Shown here: piece by piece, positions 24,863 through 31,174 of the stretch
Position numbering within the stretch: position 1 is the stretch's first letter
Layout of the letters: every line of letters starts with the position of its first letter
Source: Chloroflexota bacterium
Lineage (GTDB): Bacteria; Chloroflexota; Dormibacteria; Dormibacterales; Dormibacteraceae
DNA length: 41,764 nucleotides
Direction: 5' to 3'
NCBI GenBank assembly: GCA_005882115.1
Contig: VBEG01000050.1
Coordinates: forward strand, 1 to 41,764
Made by a program: the position numbers and the translations under genes
Notes under the pieces: generated by a model
What the model saw: the letters and a program-made list of their open reading frames with translations, nothing else
What the model was told of the DNA's origin: nothing
Databases searched by the model: none

Positions 24863-25885
24863 CTAAAACTGCTCCAGGAAGCGCAGGTCGGATTCGTAGA
24901 AGAGGCGGATGTCGTCGACGTCGTGCTTGAGCATCGCCATCCGCTCGATGCCGAATCCCCACGCGTAGCCGTTCCACTGCGTGGGATCGATCCCGCCGCT
25001 GCGCAGGACTTGCGGGTGCACCATGCCGCAGCCGCCGACCTCGAGCCATCCCTTGTGGCGGCAGCTCTTGCAGCCGATGCCACCGCATATGCCGCAGCTG
25101 ACGTCGAACTCGAAGCTCGGCTCCGTGAACGGGAAGTAGCTGGGGCGCACGCGAACCTTGCGGTCGCGACCGTAGAGCGATTGGATCATGTACAGCAGCG
25201 TGCCTTTCATGTCGCCGACGGTCAGACCCTTGTCGACCGCGAGGCCTTCGACCTGGCTGAAGTACGGCAGCCGCGTCGCCTCCGGCGGGTCGCGCCGGTA
25301 GCAGCGGCCGGGCGTGATGATGTAGATCGGCGGCTCTTTGATGCGCTGCATTGCGCGGATCTGAACCGGCGACGTGTGCGCCCTGAGCAACAGCTCCTTG
25401 CTGAAATAGAAGGAATCCCAGTTCTCGCGCGCGGGGTGTCCCTCGGCGATGTTGAGAGCCTCGAAGTTGTACCACTCGGTCTCGACCTCCGGGCCGAGCT
25501 CGACCTGATAGCCCAGCGACTCGAGCACCGTTTCGATCTGGCGGCGGACCTGCGTCAGGACGTGGATGTGGCCGCGCTCCGGAGGCGGGCCAGGAAACGT
25601 GATGTCGATCGCCTCGGTTTCGGCAAGGTCGGCCAGCCTTGCGGTCTCGAGCTCGGCGCGACGCGCGGCCAGAGCTGCCTCGATGGCGCGCTTGGCCTCG
25701 TTGGCGGCCTTGCCGAGGCTCGCCTTCTCTGCGGGCAGAAGCTGCGCGATGTTCGACAGCAGCCGGCTGACCTGGCCATTCTTCCGGCCGAGGTATTCCT
25801 GGTCGATGCGCGCGAGATCGTCTTCGCTCGGGGCGCGCCCGATCGCCGCGAGCGCCTCTGTGGTCAGCGAGGACGCATCGGTCAT
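24863..25885 (-). CDS. pheS: Phenylalanyl-tRNA synthetase alpha subunit
   Basis: 340-residue class II synthetase subunit. Visible: N-terminal coiled-coil helices (residues about 5-85), motif 2 region (TPGRCYRRD), FFP-like SYFPFTEPSFEFDVSC, a Cys-rich insertion CGICGGIGCKSC common in this family, and motif 3 YAWGFGIERMAML. The ATG at 25885 overlaps the stop of the upstream methyltransferase (ATGA); the frame further upstream to 26119 is only Arg-rich antisense-like peptide and is rejected. The order methyltransferase-pheS-pheT is common in Firmicutes and Chloroflexi. Confidence 0.98.
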   Translation of the reverse strand: MTDASSLTTEALAAIGRAPSEDDLARIDQEYLGRKNGQVSRLLSNIAQLLPAEKASLGKAANEAKRAIEAALAARRAELETARLADLAETEAIDITFPGPPPERGHIHVLTQVRRQIETVLESLGYQVELGPEVETEWYNFEALNIAEGHPARENWDSFYFSKELLLRAHTSPVQIRAMQRIKEPPIYIITPGRCYRRDPPEATRLPYFSQVEGLAVDKGLTVGDMKGTLLYMIQSLYGRDRKVRVRPSYFPFTEPSFEFDVSCGICGGIGCKSCRHKGWLEVGGCGMVHPQVLRSGGIDPTQWNGYAWGFGIERMAMLKHDVDDIRLFYESDLRFLEQF

Positions 25886-26652
25886 GCCACTCTCCGACGC
25901 TTGATCTCGAACAGGATCAACGCCGCAGCGGCGGCGACGTTCAGCGACTCGACGCCTTCGGTCAGCGGCACGGTCACCAGCATGAGGTCCTTGCGCGAGA
26001 GGCCGTGCGCTTCGCTGCCGAGCACGATCATGCCCGCTGACTCTATCGACGCCTCGGCCAGCGGTGCACCGCCGCTCGGCGTGGCGCCGAAGCCGTCCAG
26101 CCCTTCGAGGTCCTTCCAAATGGCCCTCGCCACCACGAGCCGGAACACGTTGCCGGCTGAAGCGCGCACGGCTTTCGGTCCATACGGGTCGGCGCTGCCC
26201 GGGAGCACCGCCAGGGCCGGCGCCCCTGCGGCCGCGGCTGTGCGGCAGATCGCGCCCACGTTGCCGGGATCCTGTACGCCGTCGAGGACCAGCAGAGGCC
26301 AGCGCGCATTGCGCGCGGCCCGAATCGCATCGGCGGCCACGCTCTCGCGTAGACGCGCGATGGCCATGACACCTTGGGGCGTCACGGTCTGGGTCGCCGC
26401 GCGGTAGGCGCCCGCGGTCAGGGTCACACGCGACTCCGAGTGGAACGGCAGCTTGTCGCCTTCGCGCACGACCAGCAGCTCGAACTCCAGGCCGGCGGCC
26501 TTAGCCTCCGCGAGCACGCGCGGACCTTCCAGGAGGACGAGACCTGGCTCGCGCCGGTGAGCAAGACGCCGCAGACGGCGGACGACGTCGTTGTCCGGGC
26601 TCGAGATCAGCTGGTCAGAACCATGAGAGGAAACCGGGCGGTTTCCTCTCAT
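25882..26652 (-). CDS. SpoU/TrmH-family RNA 2'-O-methyltransferase
   Basis: 256-residue SPOUT enzyme methylating a ribose 2'-OH in 23S rRNA or tRNA using SAM. The three signatures are LLVLDGVQDPGNVGAICRTA, MIVLGSEAHGLSR and VTVPLTEGVESLNVAAAAAL, which build the trefoil knot; an N-terminal L30e-like substrate-binding part (VVRRLRRLAHRREPGLVLLEG) is present. It is probably an RlmB/YsgA-like enzyme, but the target cannot be told. The start is uncertain: ATG 26652 and GTG 26673 both lie inside palindromic repeats and neither has a good Shine-Dalgarno site, so the first residues (MRGNRPVSSHG) are hairpin-encoded. The gene overlaps pheS by ATGA. Confidence 0.88.
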   Translation of the reverse strand: MRGNRPVSSHGSDQLISSPDNDVVRRLRRLAHRREPGLVLLEGPRVLAEAKAAGLEFELLVVREGDKLPFHSESRVTLTAGAYRAATQTVTPQGVMAIARLRESVAADAIRAARNARWPLLVLDGVQDPGNVGAICRTAAAAGAPALAVLPGSADPYGPKAVRASAGNVFRLVVARAIWKDLEGLDGFGATPSGGAPLAEASIESAGMIVLGSEAHGLSRKDLMLVTVPLTEGVESLNVAAAAALILFEIKRRRVA

Positions 26653-26690
26653 CGGCGCGTGGGCAAAGCCCACCCCGCCTGGCGGCGGGG
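26623..26690. repeat. Three tandem perfect hairpins at the start of the SpoU methylase gene
   Basis: Three inverted repeats stand side by side: ATGAGAGGAAACC/GGTTTCCTCTCAT (13-bp arms, 26623-26652, loop GGGC), GTGGGC/GCCCAC (26659-26673, loop AAA) and CCCCGCC/GGCGGGG (26673-26690, loop TGGC). They span the rplT-methylase junction and include both candidate start codons of the methylase. Confidence 0.8.
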
Positions 26691-26730
26691 CAAGCGCGCC
26701 TGCTCTCTTTCCCAGCAGGTTGGGTCTGTT

Positions 26731-27084
26731 CTAGAGGGCTTTCTTAGCAACCTCCACCAGCCGAGCAAAGGAACCGCTGTCGCGCACGGCCAGGTCAGCC
26801 AGCATCTTGCGGTCGATCTCCACTCCGGCCTGGCGAAGGCCGTGCATCAGCTTGTTGTAAGGCAGCCCCGACTGGCGGGACGCCGCGTTGATGCGCGCGA
26901 TCCACAGCTGGCGCATCTCGCGCTTGCGGCGGCGGCGGTCACGGAACGCGTAGGCGAGGGCGTGCAGGACCGCCTCGTTGGCGGGTCGAAACAACAGCTT
27001 CTTGGAAAGCCGGAAGCCCTTCGCGCGATCGAGGATTGCCTTGTGACGGCGATGCGCGGGAACGCCGCGCTTGACTCGCGCCAT
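26731..27084 (-). CDS. rplT: 50S ribosomal protein L20
   Basis: 117-residue 23S rRNA-binding assembly protein. Starts [24 protein letters not shown], with [24 protein letters not shown] and [22 protein letters not shown], all L20 hallmarks. The ATG directly abuts the rpmI TAG stop (no gap). It is the third gene of infC-rpmI-rplT; L20 is the usual autoregulator of this operon in other bacteria. Confidence 0.98.
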   Translation of the reverse strand: MARVKRGVPAHRRHKAILDRAKGFRLSKKLLFRPANEAVLHALAYAFRDRRRRKREMRQLWIARINAASRQSGLPYNKLMHGLRQAGVEIDRKMLADLAVRDSGSFARLVEVAKKAL

Positions 27085-27279
27085 CTAGACCCCCAGCGCC
27101 CGGCGCACCGTCTTGCGGTCCGCCTTCGAGACCGGCTGCTGGTTCTCGTAGTTGCGCTTGCGCTTCTGCGACTTGTGCTCGAGCAGGTGGCTCTTGAAAG
27201 CGGAGCGCCGCATCAGCTTGCCGTTGCGGGTCACGCGAACTCGCTTTGCGATGCCCTTTTGGGTCTTGATCTTAGGCAC
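27085..27279 (-). CDS. rpmI: 50S ribosomal protein L35
   Basis: 64-residue basic protein: MPKIKTQKGIAKRVRVTRNGKL, then a HLLEHKSQKRKRN segment and the terminal RKTVRRALGV, typical of L35. The GTG at 27279 overlaps the end of infC by 8 bp, so translation is coupled. Confidence 0.97.
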   Translation of the reverse strand: MPKIKTQKGIAKRVRVTRNGKLMRRSAFKSHLLEHKSQKRKRNYENQQPVSKADRKTVRRALGV

Positions 27280-27820
27280 TGGTTGCGGCCGGCTCCTTCG
27301 CTGCGCCCTGACGGCTCGGCGCGAGGATCATGAACAGGTTCTTGCCCTCGAGGAGAGGCTGTCGTTCGATGACCGCGAACTGCTTGGCGTCGTCCGCCAC
27401 GCGCTCGAGGATCTTCCGCCCTATCTCCTGATGGACCATCTCGCGGCCCCTGAACATGATCGTCACCTTGACCTTTTCTCCTGCCTCGAGGAACTGTCGC
27501 AAACCCTTGAACTTGGTCTGGAAGTCATGCTCCGCGACCTTCGGCCGCAGCTTCATCTCTTTCAGCTTGATGACGTTCTGCTTGCGCCGCTGGTCCTTCT
27601 CGCGCTTGATGGTCTCGAACTTGAAGCGTCCGTAGTCCATCAGGCGGCAGACCGGCGGGCTCGCCTGCGGCGCCACCTCCACGAGGTCCAGCCCCTTCTC
27701 GTTTGCGATGCGAAGCGCGGCGTCCAGAGAAAGCACGCCCAACTGGTTGTTCTGGTCGTCGATCAGTCGCACTTCCGAGCTGCGGATCTGATCGTTGATC
27801 CTCAGCTCTTTAAACGGTAT
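27272..27820 (-). CDS. infC: Translation initiation factor IF-3 with an ATA (non-AUG) start
   Basis: Binds 30S, prevents premature 50S joining and rejects non-standard start codons. The N-terminal motif LRINDQIRSSEVRLIDDQNNQLGVL and the C-terminal MKLRPKVAEHDFQTKFKGLRQFL and KVKVTIMFRGREM are clear. The first canonical start (GTG at 27772) would delete the conserved RIND segment. An in-frame TGA at 27826-27824 limits extension, and between it and RIND the only plausible initiators are ATA at 27820 and CTG at 27805. ATA has GAGG 9 nt upstream and gives MPFKELRINDQ and 182 residues. In E. coli and many bacteria infC starts at AUU for autoregulation, since IF-3 discriminates against such codons; the same logic fits here. 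Overlaps rpmI. Confidence 0.95.
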   Translation of the reverse strand: MPFKELRINDQIRSSEVRLIDDQNNQLGVLSLDAALRIANEKGLDLVEVAPQASPPVCRLMDYGRFKFETIKREKDQRRKQNVIKLKEMKLRPKVAEHDFQTKFKGLRQFLEAGEKVKVTIMFRGREMVHQEIGRKILERVADDAKQFAVIERQPLLEGKNLFMILAPSRQGAAKEPAATSA

Positions 27821-27870
27821 GGGTCAAAACCTCGGCCAAATTCAGTGCTGCTTTATTCCTCCATCCAGAT

Positions 27871-27899
27871 AAAACAAAACGGACAGCAAGTGCCGTCCG
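27871..27899 (-). terminator. Intrinsic terminator / candidate attenuator in the infC leader
   Basis: On the minus strand CGGACGGC-ACTT-GCTGTCCG (27899-27880) forms an 8-bp stem with a tetraloop, directly followed by TTTTGTTTTA. One pair is G-U only in the minus-strand RNA (A/C on plus), which points to function in the infC-direction transcript. It ends about 50 nt before the infC start, in its 5' leader, so it can act as an attenuator. Upstream in the same leader are GCGCGC/GCGCGC, ACCCT/AGGGT and CCCTCTG/CAGGG stems. In Gram-positives this operon is attenuated by L20 or IF-3; I cannot identify the ligand here. Confidence 0.6.
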
Positions 27900-28017
27900 C
27901 CGCCGGGCGCGCGCAGGGCGCGCTTCCGAAGGTACCCTTTCGAGCTCTCTGAGGGTGAGGGTCGGCCCCTGCTTTACAGAGGGTGGATGGTACCGGAAAC
28001 GTAACCGCGTGCGCACA

Positions 28018-28161
28018 ATGTCCTTGCCCTTGCGAATTGGAACGCTGCCCCGCGGCCCAGCACCCACCAAGCTGACGACCATTCTTGCGGTCGCGGCCGT
28101 CGTGGCCGTCGTGCCATGGGGCCGAGGCAATCCCGGCTTCGCCGTCCCAGCAAGCTTGTGA
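28018..28161 (+). CDS. Possible 47-residue small membrane peptide upstream of the hypothetical gene
   Basis: An ATG frame encodes a peptide with a short N-terminal basic part and one hydrophobic stretch (TTILAVAAVVAVVPW). Its TGA overlaps the GTG of the next gene (GTGA), the same coupling seen for known gene pairs in this window. No Shine-Dalgarno site is evident and the hydrophobic stretch could come from GC-rich repeat-like codons. It is the only candidate in the 337-bp gap between infC and the next gene; the rest holds the infC leader. Confidence 0.25.
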   Translation: MSLPLRIGTLPRGPAPTKLTTILAVAAVVAVVPWGRGNPGFAVPASL

Positions 28162-28709
28162 GCGAACCGGCGCCGGAGATCGGCCGCATCTCGCCCGACG
28201 GCATGTGGCGCTGGGACGGGCGCCAATGGGTGCCGGCCACGCCGCGAGAACCTGGACAAGGTCAGGGACCGCCGCGACCCCGGCGAACCTGGATCTGGTG
28301 GGTCGCCGGCGGCTGCGCGCTCCTGCTGATTTTGGGCGTGGGCGGCGCGGTCATCGGAGGCGTCGCTCTTGTCAACCGCATCCAGCAAGGCGGTTTCGCG
28401 TGCCTGCCGTCGGACTTTCCCCCCTATCCAGGGGCGACGGTAACGGGTGAGAAAACGTATTTCGGGACCGGCGTCGCGCCCGGCGATTCGCGCGAATGCA
28501 CTGAAAGCCTGGGCTCGGACGACGATGTGGCGACAGTCACCGATTTCTACACGAGCCGGCTGAGCTCAGGCGATTGGAACATCACATCTAACGACCGGGC
28601 CAATGGCACGATCAGCTTTGCCCGCGTCTCGAGGCCTCAGACCGTTGGAGAGGTGACGCTGCTGGGACGCGGGACGCATACCGTGATCAACATCAAGCTC
28701 GATAGCTAG
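28158..28709 (+). CDS. Hypothetical single-pass membrane protein
   Basis: Not a family I can name. The 183-residue protein has a short cytoplasmic segment with ISPDGMWRWDGRQWVPA (an N-terminal motif often seen in Gram-positive-type membrane proteins, reminiscent of DUF2510), a Pro/Gly/Arg linker, one strong TM helix (about residues 44-72), and an outside domain beginning FACLPSDFPPYPGATVTG with a second Cys in SRECTESLG, so one disulphide is possible. The GTG at 28158 is preferred because it begins just before the motif; an ATG at 28116 is also possible. It lies alone on plus between infC and thrS, and its TAG shares CTAG with the thrS stop (28706-28709), tail to tail. Confidence 0.7.
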   Translation: MSEPAPEIGRISPDGMWRWDGRQWVPATPREPGQGQGPPRPRRTWIWWVAGGCALLLILGVGGAVIGGVALVNRIQQGGFACLPSDFPPYPGATVTGEKTYFGTGVAPGDSRECTESLGSDDDVATVTDFYTSRLSSGDWNITSNDRANGTISFARVSRPQTVGEVTLLGRGTHTVINIKLDS

Positions 28710-30469
28710 CGGCGTCGCTCCGCGATCTCGGCCGAGATCATGCTCACGAATGATTCCAGCGGCATATCGGATTTTTCGCCTGCCCGGTTCTGGACGTTGA
28801 CGTGTCCGGACTCGACCTCCTTGCCGCCGACGACCGCGACGTAGGGCACCTTCTTCAGCTTGGCGTCGCGAATTTTGCGGTCGAGTCGCTCGGAGCGGCC
28901 GTCGAGATGGACGCGAACGCGTGAGGCGCGTAAGCGCTTCGCAACCTCCGACGCGAACTCCAGGTGGGCGTCGGCGATCGGCGTGATAACCACCTGGGTG
29001 GGATGCAACCACGTGGGGAAGGCGCCGGCATAGCGCTCGATGAGGTAGCTGAAAAGGCGCTCCATGGCCCCGGCCGCTCCGCGATGCACCATCACCGGGC
29101 GCTTCCGGGTGCCATCCTCCGCAACGTATTCGAGATCGAACCGTTGGGGAAGCTGGAAATCGACCTGCACGGTCGAGTTCGTGAACTCCCGGCGATGCGC
29201 GTCGTAGACCTGGAAGTCGATCTTCGGTCCGTAGAAGGCCGCCTCTCCGGCGACAAGCTTGTACGGCTGCCCCATCGACTCGAGCGCCTCCGCAAGCGCC
29301 GCTTGCGCCTCCTGCCACTGCGCTTCGTCTCCAAGCCACTTGTCCTTGACGTCGTCGCGCGTCGACAGCTGATACCAGAACTCGTCGATACCGAGCACTT
29401 TGGAGAAGTAGAGCGCCAGGTCGATCGCGCTCCTCACCTCGTCCATCAGCTGCTCAGGGGTGCAGAAGATATGCGCGTCGTTGAGCGCGAAGGACCGCAC
29501 GCGGTTCATCCCCGCGAGCGTGCCTGAGCGTTCATAACGCCAGTTGTTGCCGATCTCGGCGATTCGCAACGGCAGGTCGCGATAGCTGCGCAGCTCCGTC
29601 TGGTACACGACGATGTGGTGCGGACAGTTGACGGGCCTCAGCTCCAGCTCCTCGCCGTCCTCGAACTTCATCGGCGGATACATGTATTCGGCATAGAGCT
29701 GAGCGTGGCCGCTCTGCCGGTAGAGGTCGAGTCTCGCGACGTCCGGAGTGCGCACGTGGAGGTAGCCCCGCGCGAGCTCCTCGTCGACGATGAACCGCTC
29801 GAGCTCGCGGCGGATCGTGGCGCCGTCGGGAAGCCACAGTGGCAGGCCTGGCCCGACTCGATCGTCGACCGTGAAAAGCTTGAGGTCCCTGCCTAGTTTC
29901 TTGTGGTCGCGCTTCGCGGCCTCTTCGAGGAACTTGAGGTATTCGTCGAGCTCCTTTGGCGTTGGCCAGGCGGTGCCGTAGATGCGGGTCAGCTGCGGCC
30001 TTTTCTCATCACCGCGCCAGTACGCACCCGCGACGCGAAGTAATTTGAACGCCTTGAGGTCCTTGGTCGAGCTGACGTGCGGACCTCGGCAAAGGTCGAG
30101 AAACTGGCCCGTCCGGTAAACGCTGACCTCGTCACCCTCGACCTTGTCCCGGATCAGCTCAAGTTTGAATTCCTGACCCCGCTTTTGGAACTCTTCCATC
30201 GCCCGCTGGCGAGGAAGAACTTCGTGCTCGAACGGGATATCGGCTTGAGCGAGCCTTCGCATCCGCGATTCGATGGCCGGGAGATCAGACTCCGAAATTG
30301 GCTTTCCGAAGTCGAAGTCGTAATAGAAACCGTCCTGCACAGCGGGCCCGATGCCGTACTTCGCTTCCGGGTAGAGCTCTGTGACCGCCGCTGCCAGCAG
30401 GTGGGCAGTCGAGTGTCTGAGTTTCTCGAGGGGGTCGCCTGTTGATTCGTGGTCCCCGTAATCCGACAT
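28706..30469 (-). CDS. thrS: Threonyl-tRNA synthetase lacking the TGS domain
   Basis: 587-residue class II synthetase. It starts MSDYGDHESTGDPLEKLRHSTAHLL, directly at the N2 editing domain (HSTAH and LDLCRGPHV carry the editing His/Cys), so the usual 60-residue N-terminal TGS domain is absent. The catalytic core has RPVNCPHHIVVYQ (zinc-binding Cys/His), motif 2 FRYERSGTLAGMNRVR-like sequence WRYERSGTLAG, and motif 3 MVHRGAAGAMERL; an anticodon-binding domain follows (THPTQVVITPI-like LHPTQVVITPI). The frame is open far upstream (to 31186), but that extension is antisense to the DedA gene and is rejected. A TATACT box lies 10 nt before the ATG. Confidence 0.96.
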   Translation of the reverse strand: MSDYGDHESTGDPLEKLRHSTAHLLAAAVTELYPEAKYGIGPAVQDGFYYDFDFGKPISESDLPAIESRMRRLAQADIPFEHEVLPRQRAMEEFQKRGQEFKLELIRDKVEGDEVSVYRTGQFLDLCRGPHVSSTKDLKAFKLLRVAGAYWRGDEKRPQLTRIYGTAWPTPKELDEYLKFLEEAAKRDHKKLGRDLKLFTVDDRVGPGLPLWLPDGATIRRELERFIVDEELARGYLHVRTPDVARLDLYRQSGHAQLYAEYMYPPMKFEDGEELELRPVNCPHHIVVYQTELRSYRDLPLRIAEIGNNWRYERSGTLAGMNRVRSFALNDAHIFCTPEQLMDEVRSAIDLALYFSKVLGIDEFWYQLSTRDDVKDKWLGDEAQWQEAQAALAEALESMGQPYKLVAGEAAFYGPKIDFQVYDAHRREFTNSTVQVDFQLPQRFDLEYVAEDGTRKRPVMVHRGAAGAMERLFSYLIERYAGAFPTWLHPTQVVITPIADAHLEFASEVAKRLRASRVRVHLDGRSERLDRKIRDAKLKKVPYVAVVGGKEVESGHVNVQNRAGEKSDMPLESFVSMISAEIAERRR

Positions 30470-30479
30470 CGGGTCGTCC

Positions 30480-30506
30480 AGTATATGAACCGTTTTGCTT
30501 GGACAA
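30480..30506 (-). promoter_or_regulatory. Candidate promoter of thrS (TTGTCC-15-TATACT)
   Basis: TTGTCC (30506-30501) and TATACT (30485-30480) are spaced by 15 bp. The -10 box ends 10 nt before the thrS ATG, so the 5' leader would be only a few nucleotides and no Shine-Dalgarno site would fit. No T-box leader is present. Confidence 0.45.
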
Positions 30507-30522
30507 CCGGGCCCCTCCCTTG

Positions 30523-30544
30523 CCCTCCCCATGAATGGGGAGGG
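30523..30544. repeat. Perfect 10-bp-arm palindrome in the thrS-dedA intergenic region
   Basis: CCCTCCCCAT (30523-30532), a GA centre, and ATGGGGAGGG (30535-30544). It lies between the divergent genes thrS and dedA, upstream of the thrS -35, and belongs to the CTCCCC/GGGGAG palindrome type found elsewhere in the window. It might be an operator or just a dispersed repeat. Confidence 0.65.
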
Positions 30545-30574
30545 GTCTGGAGTCATCGATGGCGGCTCGTCCGT

Positions 30575-31174
30575 ATGAATGAAGTGGATTGGGCTCGGAT
30601 CGTGGACGCGCTCGGTTATCCATCCGCCGGACTGGGCATCCTGATCGAAAGCGCAGGCGTACCTTTTCCCGGCGAGGCGCTGCTCCTTGCCGCGGCCGCA
30701 TGGGCCGCGACGCGACACCACTCGCTCGCGCTGGTCATCTTCTTCGGCTTTTTCGGCGCCACGGCGGGAGCGGATCTTGGTTACGTGCTCGGCCACCGTG
30801 GCGGCCGGCCATTTGTCGAACGCTTCGGCGGAGTGTTCCGCATCCGGCCCGACCACCTGGCGCGCGCCGAGCTTTTCTTCGCCCGCCACGGCGACAAAGC
30901 GATCCTTGTCGCGCGCTTTGTCCTCGGTCTGCGCACCTGGGCGTCCATGCTCGCCGGCATGGCGCGTATGCCCTTCTGGCGTTTCCAGCTGTTCAGCGCG
31001 GCCGGCGGGTTGGCCTGGGCGGCTGCGATCGGGGTCGCCGGCTACTTGCTTGGGACGAACCTCCAGCTGCTGGAGACGATCATCCGCGCCATCGGTATCG
31101 GCGGGCTGGTCTTCCTCGTCGTCATTGTGTTGGCTTTGGTGCTCGCTCAGGAACGCGCAACCCGCCGGCGATGA
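30575..31174 (+). CDS. DedA-family membrane protein
   Basis: 199-residue polytopic protein of the DedA/VTT family, associated with lipid scrambling (undecaprenyl phosphate or phospholipid flipping) and proton-motive force maintenance. Signatures: GVPFPGEALLLAAAAWAA near the N-terminus, a re-entrant region GATAGADLGYVLGHRGG, and ARFVLGLRTWASMLAGMARMPFWRFQ with the conserved Arg residues. About five hydrophobic segments, the last at the C-terminus before the basic tail QERATRRR. The ATG at 30575 begins the family fold (MNEVDWARIVDALGY); the frame to 30449 is rejected because it overlaps thrS. Its last 53 bp overlap the convergent MFS gene. Confidence 0.88.
   Translation: MNEVDWARIVDALGYPSAGLGILIESAGVPFPGEALLLAAAAWAATRHHSLALVIFFGFFGATAGADLGYVLGHRGGRPFVERFGGVFRIRPDHLARAELFFARHGDKAILVARFVLGLRTWASMLAGMARMPFWRFQLFSAAGGLAWAAAIGVAGYLLGTNLQLLETIIRAIGIGGLVFLVVIVLALVLAQERATRRR

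Noticed and set aside
24801-25475. Apparent 225-residue N-terminal extension of pheT inside pheS
   Set aside because: The residues are Arg/Ala/Gly-rich out-of-frame peptide from pheS; a TTG with Shine-Dalgarno site at 24800 starts the real protein.
27976-28008. T-box-like string GGGTGGATGGTACCGG on plus
   Set aside because: It resembles the T-box core, but the downstream plus gene is a hypothetical membrane protein. No stem I or terminator is visible and the match is imperfect, so chance is likelier.
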